38,003 nucleotides of DNA from SIG672 sp045657105 (GTDB lineage Bacteria; Bacillota; Clostridia; Oscillospirales; CAG-272): the NCBI GenBank assembly GCA_045657105.1, contig JAZOSN010000066.1, forward strand, positions 1 through 38,003, given 5' to 3'. The notes under the pieces are model-generated. The model was not told the DNA's origin, did no database searches, and was given only the letters and a program-made list of their open reading frames with translations. This document shows positions 13,684 through 24,229 of this stretch, in pieces. Both the position numbers and the translations under genes were made by a program. Positions within the stretch are counted from its first letter, which is position 1; each line of letters starts with the position of its first letter.

Positions 13684-14409
13684 CTATTTTATTTTTGCAA
13701 CAGTTTTTATTACCTCTCCTGCTATAATAAATCCGGCAACCGGCGGAACGTACGATATTGATGCAGGTACTCGGTGCTCACTGCTATCGGTCGCATCGGG
13801 TGAGGTATAGACCTCGGACTTCGAGTAAAGCACTTTGAGCGACTCAACGCCGTTTTTTCGCATCTCGTGGCGCATAACGCGTGCAAGCGGACAAGCGCTC
13901 GTCTTATAAATATCGGTAATCTCAAAGCCGAGAGCATCGATCTTGTTTCCCGTTCCCATACAGGAAATTATCGGTATATTCTCTCGCTTTGCTCTGAGAA
14001 TGATAGATATTTTCGATTTTACCGAATCTATCGCATCAACTATATAGTCCGCTCCCGAAAAATCAACCTCATCGGCACTCTCTTCCGAGTAGAAAAGATT
14101 GTGCGCTATGATCTCGGCATCGGGATTTATCCGTTTTATACGCTCTCTTGCCGCGTCAATTTTGAGCATACCGACGGTAGATATGTCGGCTATAAGCTGT
14201 CTGTTGATATTGCTTTGGGAAACGCTATCGAAATCAACGAGAGTGAATTTACCAACTCCCGCGCGAGCAAGTCCCTCAATAACGCCGCCTCCGACTCCTC
14301 CGAGTCCGAACACTATGACGTGCGAGGAAATTATTTTATCAAGCGCGTTTTCTCCGATAAGCATTTTAGTACGTGCAAATCTTTCGCAGTCGGTCTTTTT
14401 TACGTTCAT
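13684..14409 (-). CDS. tcdA: tRNA threonylcarbamoyladenosine dehydratase (TcdA/CsdL, ThiF/MoeB fold)
   Basis: 241 residues from the ATG at 14409; the in-frame GTG at 14415 is less likely because GAGG (14416-14419) is spaced for the ATG. The Rossmann ATP-binding segment VFGLGGVGGGVIEGLARAGVG, then DFDSVSQSNINRQ, DAIDS, CMGTGNK and CPLARVMRHEMRK identify the TcdA branch of E1-like enzymes. TcdA cyclises t6A at position 37 of ANN-decoding tRNAs to ct6A using ATP, helping accurate decoding. It follows radC by eight bases and is the last gene of the ychF operon. Confidence 0.92.
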   Translation of the reverse strand: MNVKKTDCERFARTKMLIGENALDKIISSHVIVFGLGGVGGGVIEGLARAGVGKFTLVDFDSVSQSNINRQLIADISTVGMLKIDAARERIKRINPDAEIIAHNLFYSEESADEVDFSGADYIVDAIDSVKSKISIILRAKRENIPIISCMGTGNKIDALGFEITDIYKTSACPLARVMRHEMRKNGVESLKVLYSKSEVYTSPDATDSSEHRVPASISYVPPVAGFIIAGEVIKTVAKIK

Positions 14410-14417
14410 AGTCACCC

Positions 14418-15131
14418 TCAGCTTCTGTAATCAAGCTCTGTCGCTCTCGTCATATACGAGATAAGCGGCATATATCTGTCGTCCGCTACGAGAATGTGCT
14501 CAACAAGGTCGATCTCCACCTCGCCGAGTGCGCGGCGCAGAGTTCTCGTCAGAACTATATCGTCATCTGACGGTGAGGCGTCGCCCGAAGGGTGATTATG
14601 CGCTATAACTACTCTCGCGGCATTCAAATCAAGTGCAGTCTTAACTACCTTTCTGACAGATACGACCGAGGAGCTTACAGTTCCCTCGTGAATGATCTTA
14701 CAGTCGATAGGTGCGCTTTTATTATCAAGCGCGAGGAGCATAACGCATTCCTTATTCATTTTACCGAATTTCTTTATGAAAAACTCGCCTATCTGTTCTA
14801 TCGAAGCAAATCTTTTTTCAAGCTTCGTGTCCTCAGAGTTTATCCTGCGGAACACTTCTCCCGCAACTGCGAAGAAAACGGCAGTTTTCTCTCCCGCGCC
14901 CTCTACACTCATAATCTGAGCAACGTCTGCCTCGAAAACGCCTTTAAGCGAGCCGAATGCATCAATTAAATTATGTGCGGTAACGTTGGTGTTACCTCTC
15001 TTGTTTACGTTGAAAAGCAGTGCTTCGAGAAGCTCTACCTCGGTAAAAGAGGGAACGAAACCGTCAAGAACCTTGCCGTCTACGCGACCTCTGTGACCTT
15101 CGTGCGGATTTTTGTTTACTGTCTTAGTCAA
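14418..15131 (-). CDS. radC: RadC family JAB/MPN-domain protein
   Basis: 237 residues. The N-terminal part has helix-hairpin-helix-like sequence (LIDAFGSLKGVFEADVAQIMSVEGAG in outline), and the C-terminal part is the RadC MPN domain. Its JAMM metal signature is complete: Glu in HEGTVSS and HNHPSGDASPSDDD. Despite the name, a role in DNA repair is not supported for the family and the substrate is unknown. The start is TTG at 15131, chosen because AAGGAA (15141-15146) is nine bases upstream; this site overlaps the stop of the histidine kinase gene, so translation is probably coupled. Confidence 0.9.
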   Translation of the reverse strand: MTKTVNKNPHEGHRGRVDGKVLDGFVPSFTEVELLEALLFNVNKRGNTNVTAHNLIDAFGSLKGVFEADVAQIMSVEGAGEKTAVFFAVAGEVFRRINSEDTKLEKRFASIEQIGEFFIKKFGKMNKECVMLLALDNKSAPIDCKIIHEGTVSSSVVSVRKVVKTALDLNAARVVIAHNHPSGDASPSDDDIVLTRTLRRALGEVEIDLVEHILVADDRYMPLISYMTRATELDYRS

Positions 15132-15144
15132 AGCTTTAAATTCC

Positions 15145-16608
15145 TTATTTCAATTCTTTTTTCAGGGTTATCGCAAATTCGCAGAACTCACCCTGCTTAC
15201 TTCTAACAGTGATATTTTCACCGTGAGCCTCTATTATAGTGCGACTGATATACATTCCGAGTCCCACGCCCGTCTTATCAAGGCCGCGGCTCTTGTCGCT
15301 CTTATAAAATCTGTCAAAGACGTAGGGCAAGTCCTCTTTGGGAATTCCTTCACCCTCGTTATACACGCTAACGAGTATTTTCTTATCAGAATTCTTTATA
15401 CTGACCTTGTACTTTCCGCCCTCACGAGCAAATTTGACGCCGTTATCGCAGATATTATAAAGAACCTGATGTATCGCATCTCTGTCGGCAATACCGATCA
15501 TTCTGTCCTCATCGCACTCGAACTCAACGTCCAGCTTTTTATCGTTGAGCCTCTGTTCGAGAGATATTATTATCTGACGCGAAAGCTCGCATATATCGAA
15601 GGGCTCCATATTGAATTTTCGCTCGCCTGCCTGTATTTTCGAAATGTCAAGCAGAGTCGAAACGAGTCTTGAAAGACGCTTTATTTCAGAAGAAACAATA
15701 CCGAGATAGTGCTCGTACTGCTCGCTCGGAATAGTTCCGTCGAGTATCGCGTCTATAAATCCGCCTATCGTCGTCATCGGAGTACGCATATCGTGCGAAA
15801 CGTTCGCAAGGAAGGTCCTTCTCGTTTCTTCGTTACGTTCAAGACTGTTTGCCATATTGTTGAACGCCATAGCGAGCTCTGCGACCTCGTCATCTCCCCA
15901 AACGGGAACGCGCACGTCAAGCCTGCCGTTTGCAAATTCTCTTGCCGCGTGACTGACCTTTCGTATCGGACGAACTATTCTCTCGCTTATAAAGTAGCTC
16001 GCGATTATCGCGCCGCACATTACCCACATACAGGACATTACTATCGTTTTGACGGTAGATGAAACAAAATCGTAAACGTTAGAGGAAACCGTCGTTACGA
16101 AAACAATACCGTCGGTCTTACCCTGCGCCTTTATCGTCATAGCTTCGACGTAGCAAGGGTGACCGAGCGAACCGTCAAGCTTGGTTTCCTTCGAGCCGAA
16201 GCTTGAATTCATCGCCGTATTTATGACGTTTTCAGAAAGCGGCTTCGTGTCGTCTATATATATTTTCTTCTGACTGTCGAGCTGAGTAGCGCACCAGAGT
16301 ATCTTTCCGCTTGTATTGGCAAGAAAGATGGTTACCTCGTCGTCACTGTCGATATAGCCGAACATATCGTCAAGCTCTTGGCGGTTAGTATACGTAAAAG
16401 TGTCAAAATCCCCGTGCTCGCTATCCTCGTAAAACGGTTGGAGCAGTGCAGCAGACGACGTTGCTATTCTCGAAAGCTCGTCATTCTTTATTTGTGTGGA
16501 ATAATCTATTACCTGATTTGCAACTATTAGTGAAAGTACCGAGAAGCTTATAAGTATAATTACTACGAACGCCAACATATATTTGGCGAATACACTCTTT
16601 AAAAGCAT
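15145..16608 (-). CDS. sensor histidine kinase with HAMP domain
   Basis: 487 residues. Membrane helix 1 at about 9-31, an outer sensing region to about 184, helix 2 at about 185-207, HAMP at 208-260, then HisKA with the phospho-acceptor His272 in FLANVSHDMRTPMTT, and an HATPase domain (NICDNGVKFA, GEGIPKEDLPYVFDRFYK, GVGLGMYISRTIIEAHG). It autophosphorylates on sensing an unknown outer signal and passes the phosphate to a response regulator. No regulator is adjacent in the same operon; the likely partner is the OmpR-type gene at 18003, divergent beyond ychF. AAGGGA about nine bases before the ATG is the ribosome binding site. Confidence 0.93.
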   Translation of the reverse strand: MLLKSVFAKYMLAFVVIILISFSVLSLIVANQVIDYSTQIKNDELSRIATSSAALLQPFYEDSEHGDFDTFTYTNRQELDDMFGYIDSDDEVTIFLANTSGKILWCATQLDSQKKIYIDDTKPLSENVINTAMNSSFGSKETKLDGSLGHPCYVEAMTIKAQGKTDGIVFVTTVSSNVYDFVSSTVKTIVMSCMWVMCGAIIASYFISERIVRPIRKVSHAAREFANGRLDVRVPVWGDDEVAELAMAFNNMANSLERNEETRRTFLANVSHDMRTPMTTIGGFIDAILDGTIPSEQYEHYLGIVSSEIKRLSRLVSTLLDISKIQAGERKFNMEPFDICELSRQIIISLEQRLNDKKLDVEFECDEDRMIGIADRDAIHQVLYNICDNGVKFAREGGKYKVSIKNSDKKILVSVYNEGEGIPKEDLPYVFDRFYKSDKSRGLDKTGVGLGMYISRTIIEAHGENITVRSKQGEFCEFAITLKKELK

Positions 16609-16639
16609 TAAAATTTTCCCTTCACGTGTAAAATAGAAC

Positions 16640-17734
16640 TTATACGTTAAATCTGAAAAGTACGACGTCGCCGTCCTTCATAACGTATTCCTTGCCCTCA
16701 CTTCTGTAAAGACCTTTTTCCTTTGCTTCGTTTATTCCGCCGCAAGCCATAAGATCGTCAAAGGATACGATCTCCGCGCGGATAAAGCCTTTTTCAAAGT
16801 CTGTATGGATCTTTCCTGCCGCCTGAGGCGCTCTCGATCCGTTTACGATAGTCCACGCGCGGACCTCCTTGGGTCCTGCGGTAAGGAAGCTTATAAGTCC
16901 GAGCAGACTGTAACTTGCTTTGATAAGCTTATCAAGACCGCTCTCCTCGATTCCGAGATCGGCAAGGAAAAGCTTTTTCTCGTCGGGATCAAGCTCAGCG
17001 ATCTCTGCTTCTATTCCTGCACAGATAGGAACGACCTTTGCGTCCTCGGTCTGTGCGAAGGCGGAAAGCTTCTTATAGTTTTCCGAGTCGTTATAGCTGC
17101 CGTCAAGCTCGTCCTCTCCGACGTTTGCAACGTAAATTACCGGCTTGTTCGAGAGAAGCGGAATCGTTTCCATTATCTTCTGCTCTGCCTCGCTCATCTC
17201 AATAGTTCTCGCGGATTTTCCCTCTGTAAGAACCGCAAGGACCTTTTCGAGAAATTCAACCTCGCCTGCAAGCGTTTTGTCGCCTTTGAGAAGCTTTTTC
17301 GTGCGGTCTATTCTGCGCTCAACTATCTCTATGTCCGAGAAAATAAGCTCAAAATTTATCGTTTCGAGGTCGCGCATAGGATCTACGCTTCCGTCAACGT
17401 GAACGATGTTCTGATCCTCAAAGCATCTTACAACGTGAACGATAGCATCGACCTCTCTGATATGTCCGAGGAATTTATTTCCGAGTCCTTCGCCCTTGGA
17501 CGCGCCCTTTACAAGTCCTGCAATATCGACGAATTCGATGACCGCAGGGGTGTATTTTTCGGGAGCGTACATCTCGGCAAGCTTGTCAAGACGGCTATCG
17601 GGAACGGCAACCATTCCCACGTTCGGCTCTATCGTACAGAAGGGGTAGTTCGCGCTCTGCGCCCCTGCATTGGTTATAGCGTTGAAAAGTGTGCTTTTGC
17701 CTACGTTCGGCATTCCCACTATTCCGAGTTTCAT
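16640..17734 (-). CDS. ychF: redox-regulated ribosome-binding ATPase YchF (OLA1)
   Basis: 364 residues, the standard length. G1 motif GMPNVGKSTLFN (7-18), then DIAGLVKGASKGEGLGNKFLGHIREVDA, a modified G4 (NVGE in place of NKxD, the reason for ATP preference in the family), and a C-terminal TGS-like domain ending in VMKDGDVVLFRFNV. It is an Obg-family P-loop protein that binds ATP and ribosomes and affects translation under stress. The minus-strand AAAGGAAA lies nine bases before the ATG. It is the first gene of the likely operon ychF-kinase-radC-tcdA. Confidence 0.95.
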   Translation of the reverse strand: MKLGIVGMPNVGKSTLFNAITNAGAQSANYPFCTIEPNVGMVAVPDSRLDKLAEMYAPEKYTPAVIEFVDIAGLVKGASKGEGLGNKFLGHIREVDAIVHVVRCFEDQNIVHVDGSVDPMRDLETINFELIFSDIEIVERRIDRTKKLLKGDKTLAGEVEFLEKVLAVLTEGKSARTIEMSEAEQKIMETIPLLSNKPVIYVANVGEDELDGSYNDSENYKKLSAFAQTEDAKVVPICAGIEAEIAELDPDEKKLFLADLGIEESGLDKLIKASYSLLGLISFLTAGPKEVRAWTIVNGSRAPQAAGKIHTDFEKGFIRAEIVSFDDLMACGGINEAKEKGLYRSEGKEYVMKDGDVVLFRFNV

Positions 17735-17785
17735 AGTATAAATTTCCTTTCGCTTACAAATCTGTTTATTTTCACATTACCTTAT

Positions 17786-17814
17786 ATTATACATTATTTT
17801 TCTCGTTTTTACAA
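17786..17814 (-). promoter_or_regulatory. promoter of the ychF operon
   Basis: On the minus strand: TTGTAA (17809-17814), 17 bases, TATAAT (17786-17791). Confidence 0.7.
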
Positions 17815-17891
17815 GACCTTTTTGCGCTTTTTACTCTCTTTACCCGATTTTCAATCGCTTTACCGCTTTTTTATTTCCAATTTGCATATAA

Positions 17892-17945
17892 TTCACAGTT
17901 CGTTCACTTTGTGTACAAACTTTCGTCAGTATGTGTTGCTATAAT
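17892..17945 (+). promoter_or_regulatory. promoter of the response regulator gene, with direct repeat
   Basis: Extended -10 TGCTATAAT (17937-17945) without a clear -35. Upstream are two TTCAC half sites (17892-17896 and 17903-17907), 11 bases apart, the spacing used by OmpR/PhoB proteins. This suggests self-activation. Confidence 0.55.
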
Positions 17946-18002
17946 AATTATGAACTTGGCAGAATTTTTAACGAAATTAACAATTAGAAAAGGAGAAGAC
18001 AA

Positions 18003-18695
18003 ATGGGAACTAAGTTACTTATAATCGAAGATGACAGCAATATAGCAGAACTCATAAAGGTATATCTCACAAAGGAAGGCTACGAAACCAAGATCGCGTC
18101 CGACGGCGTTGAAGCGGTCAATTTCTTCAAGATGTTCGAGCCCGATCTCGTTCTTCTTGACATTATGCTTCCCCGCAAGGACGGTTGGCAGGTATGCCGC
18201 GAGATCCGCGAGATCTCTGCAAAGCCGATAATTATGGTCACCGCAAAGGGCGAGGTGTTCGACAAGGTGCTCGGACTTGAGCTTGGCGCGGACGATTTCA
18301 TCGTCAAGCCCTTCGATATGAAGGAGCTCTCTGCGCGTATCAAGGCGGTTCTTCGCAGATACAGTGCACACGACAATCAAAGCGACAACGAAGTCATCAA
18401 GTTCGACAACATCGAGATCAGCCTCCAAAAGTACGAGCTCAAGCTTTGCGGCAAGAGCACCGACATTCCTCCCAAGGAGCTCGAGCTTCTCTACTTCCTT
18501 GCAGCAAACTACAACAACGTATTTACAAGGGACAAGCTTCTTGACAAGGTATGGGGCTTTGACTATCTCGGTGACTCGCGTACCGTTGACGTTCACATCA
18601 AGCGTCTGCGCGAAAAGCTTGAAGGCGTTTCGGACAAGTGGCAGCTCAAAACCGTTTGGGGCGTAGGCTACAAGTTCGAGCTCTTACAGCCGTAA
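18003..18695 (+). CDS. response regulator, OmpR/PhoB family
   Basis: 230 residues. The receiver domain (1-118) has Asp10, Asp11, the phospho-acceptor Asp53 (LLDIMLP), the Thr in MVTAKGE, and the Lys in IVKPFDM. The C-terminal winged helix (130-228) shows LTPKELELLYFLA-type sequence, FTRDKLLDKVWGFDYLGDSRTVDVHIKRLREKL and VWGVGYKFE. AAAGGAGAAG lies about six bases before the ATG at 18003. The kinase at 15145-16608 is on the other strand with ychF between, but it is the only histidine kinase here and a likely partner. Confidence 0.94.
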   Translation: MGTKLLIIEDDSNIAELIKVYLTKEGYETKIASDGVEAVNFFKMFEPDLVLLDIMLPRKDGWQVCREIREISAKPIIMVTAKGEVFDKVLGLELGADDFIVKPFDMKELSARIKAVLRRYSAHDNQSDNEVIKFDNIEISLQKYELKLCGKSTDIPPKELELLYFLAANYNNVFTRDKLLDKVWGFDYLGDSRTVDVHIKRLREKLEGVSDKWQLKTVWGVGYKFELLQP

Positions 18696-18712
18696 ACGAG
18701 GGATTTCGGCTC

Positions 18713-18746
18713 AGGGTTTCACCCTCAACGCCGCTTGCGGCGTTTT
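18713..18746. repeat. composite repeat: TTC-loop hairpin + AACGCCGC hairpin
   Basis: AGGGT-TTC-ACCCT (18713-18725) followed at once by AACGCCGCTTGCGGCGTTTT (18727-18746). The same pair of hairpins in the same order is at 31052-31084, where the first stem is TTGGGC/GCCCAA: different bases, still paired. Confidence 0.8.
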
Positions 18747-18773
18747 GGATTCCTAAAAACTTTAATAAAAATT

Positions 18774-18804
18774 AAGAGTAGGAAAATTTTCCTACTCTTT
18801 TTTT
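18774..18804 (+). terminator. terminator of the response regulator gene
   Basis: AAGAGTAGGAAAA (18774-18786) and its exact complement (18787-18799), followed by T residues. It lies inside a larger inverted repeat: AAAAACTTTAATAAAAA before it and TTTTTAGTAAAGTTTTT after it. Confidence 0.8.
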
Positions 18805-18823
18805 AGTAAAGTTTTTGAAAGGG

Positions 18824-18857
18824 CTTGGGAAAACTTTTTGAAAAAAGTTTTCCCAAG
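18824..18857. repeat. hairpin with invariant ACTTTTTGAAAAAAGT core, copy A
   Basis: A perfect 34-base palindrome with a GA centre, beginning CTTGGGAAA and ending TTTCCCAAG. The 16-base core is identical at 31100 and 31177, while the arms differ but always pair. It ends six bases from the UPF0210 stop codon. Confidence 0.85.
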
Positions 18858-18862
18858 AACCA

Positions 18863-20221
18863 TCAGTTCTTTAAACTCTGCAACGGTGCAGGAATACGTC
18901 CGCCGCGCGAAATGAATTTCGCAGGGCTCTTCGTATTGTTTACAGGCATAACAGGACCGCTTCCGAGAAGTCCGCCGAATTCGAGCTCATCGCCGACATT
19001 CTTGCCTACAGCGGGGATAACTCTTACCGCAGTGGTCTTTGAGTTGACCATACCTATCGCCGCTTCGTCGGCAATTATCGCTGATATTACCTCTGCGCTC
19101 GTGTCGCCGGGTATGACTATCATATCAAGTCCGACCGAGCAGACCGCAGTCATAGCCTCGAGCTTCTCTATTTTGAGATCTCCGCTTCGTGCCGCTGCTA
19201 TCATTCCCGCGTCCTCGGATACCGGAATGAACGCTCCCGAAAGTCCGCCAACGTGCGAGGACGCCATTACTCCGCCCTTTTTGACCGCGTCATTAAGAAG
19301 CGCAAGAGCCGCCGTCGTACCGTGAGTACCGCAGGATTCGAGGCCCATTTCTTCAAGAATATGCGCTACCGAGTCGCCTACTGCGGGCGTGGGCGCAAGA
19401 GAAAGATCCACGATACCAAAAGGTACGCCGAGCATCTTAGACGCCTCGCTTCCGACGAGCTGTCCCATACGGGTTATCTTGAACGCCGTTTTCTTGATTA
19501 TATCGGCAACCTGTGTGAGATCGCCGTCCGGACACTTTTTGAGCGCCGCGTGGACAACTCCCGGGCCGGAAACGCCTACGTTGATAACGCAGTCAGGCTC
19601 GCCGACGCCGTGAAATGCGCCTGCCATAAAGGGATTGTCCTCAGGGGCGTTACAGAAAACGACGAGCTTCGCGCAGGCTATACTGTCGCGATCGGCAGTG
19701 ATCTCTGCCGCCTTGCGAACCACTCTTCCCATCATTCCGACCGCGTCCATATTTATACCCGACTTTGTCGTTCCGATATTTACAGACGAGCAAACGCGCG
19801 TGGTCGTAGCAAGAGCCTCGGGTATCGACTCGATAAGCTCTTTGTCGCCCGCCGAAAAGCCCTTATGTACGAGAGCGGAATAGCCACCTATAAAGTTCAC
19901 TCCGACTGCAAGCGCCGCTTTTTCGAGTGTGTGCGCGTATTTGATGGGATCACCGCCGCTCACTGCAACGAGCATAGCTATCGGTGTTACCGAAATACGC
20001 TTATTTATGATCGGAATACCGTATTTTGCCTCGATTTCCTCACCTGTTGCGACGAGATTACCTGCAAGTCGCGTGATCTTTTCATAGATCTTACGGCAGG
20101 ACTCATCAATGTCGCTATCGGCGCAGTCGAGAAGAGATATTCCCATAGTTATTGTTCTTATATCAAGATTTTCTTCCTGTATCATGGTTATAGTTTCCAT
20201 GATGTCGGTCATATTTAGCAT
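18863..20221 (-). CDS. UPF0210 (DUF711, PFL family) protein
   Basis: 452 residues, the usual length. Family sequence includes EENLDIRTITMGISLLDC, NKRISVTPIAMLV, FIGGYSALVHKGFS, DNPFMAGAFHGVGEPD, the glycine-rich GVSGPGVV and SSHVGGLSGAFIPVSEDAGM. The fold is related to pyruvate formate-lyase barrels, but no glycyl-radical motif is evident and the function is unknown. It is preceded by the UPF0237 ACT protein (gap 32 bases), the arrangement in almost all genomes that have it, so the two probably work together. AAAGGCGG is seven bases before the ATG; a second in-frame ATG is three codons later. Confidence 0.93.
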   Translation of the reverse strand: MLNMTDIMETITMIQEENLDIRTITMGISLLDCADSDIDESCRKIYEKITRLAGNLVATGEEIEAKYGIPIINKRISVTPIAMLVAVSGGDPIKYAHTLEKAALAVGVNFIGGYSALVHKGFSAGDKELIESIPEALATTTRVCSSVNIGTTKSGINMDAVGMMGRVVRKAAEITADRDSIACAKLVVFCNAPEDNPFMAGAFHGVGEPDCVINVGVSGPGVVHAALKKCPDGDLTQVADIIKKTAFKITRMGQLVGSEASKMLGVPFGIVDLSLAPTPAVGDSVAHILEEMGLESCGTHGTTAALALLNDAVKKGGVMASSHVGGLSGAFIPVSEDAGMIAAARSGDLKIEKLEAMTAVCSVGLDMIVIPGDTSAEVISAIIADEAAIGMVNSKTTAVRVIPAVGKNVGDELEFGGLLGSGPVMPVNNTKSPAKFISRGGRIPAPLQSLKN

Positions 20222-20253
20222 TTTATCGCCGCCTTTCCAAGGGATATTTTTAC

Positions 20254-20523
20254 TTATATCTTGTGCATCGAATTAAAAATATCCTCGTGCATAACGCTTA
20301 TTTTCATTCCGATCTCGTTTCCGAGCTTTTCGAGCTTCTCACGAAGATCTGCAAAATTACAGTTGTATTCGGAAATATCAACGAGCATTATCATAACGAA
20401 CATATCTTGAAGTACCGACTGGGTAACGTCAACGATATTTGCCTTGCAGTCCGAGCAGACTGCACTGACCTTTGCAAGAATTCCGTATGTATCCTTGCCA
20501 ATAACAGAAATTATTGCCTTCAC
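20254..20523 (-). CDS. ACT domain protein, UPF0237
   Basis: 89 residues made of a single ACT domain plus a short tail, beginning MKAIISVIGKDTYGILAKVS when started at the GTG at 20523. That start matches the family length and first residues; an in-frame TTG at 20535 has poorer support. ACT domains bind small molecules, usually amino acids, as dimers. The fixed partner UPF0210 follows. The pair lies just downstream of rpoC, beyond a terminator-like hairpin. Confidence 0.9.
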   Translation of the reverse strand: MKAIISVIGKDTYGILAKVSAVCSDCKANIVDVTQSVLQDMFVMIMLVDISEYNCNFADLREKLEKLGNEIGMKISVMHEDIFNSMHKI

Positions 20524-20548
20524 TTTAATTACCAACTTTCCGTTTTAA

Positions 20549-20610
20549 TAAAAACGGGCAGACCTTTGCCGATATAGTATTTTAAACTATAACCGAGCCT
20601 CGGTCTGCCC
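20549..20610 (-). terminator. terminator-like hairpin after rpoC
   Basis: GGGCAGACC (20556-20564) pairs with GGTCTGCCC (20602-20610) around a 37-base loop that contains its own ATAGT/ACTAT hairpin. Minus-strand GTTTTTAT follows. The long loop suggests partial read-through into the ACT-UPF0210 genes. Confidence 0.6.
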
Positions 20611-20633
20611 TTTTCTTCTTTTATTTTAAAGAA

Positions 20634-24212
<3,579 letters not shown>

Positions 24213-24229
24213 TTGCCGTATCTCCTCTC

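Noticed and set aside
18774..18857. The palindromes after the response regulator as an insertion sequence remnant
   Set aside because: No transposase fragment and no target duplication can be seen. They fit a small palindromic repeat better.
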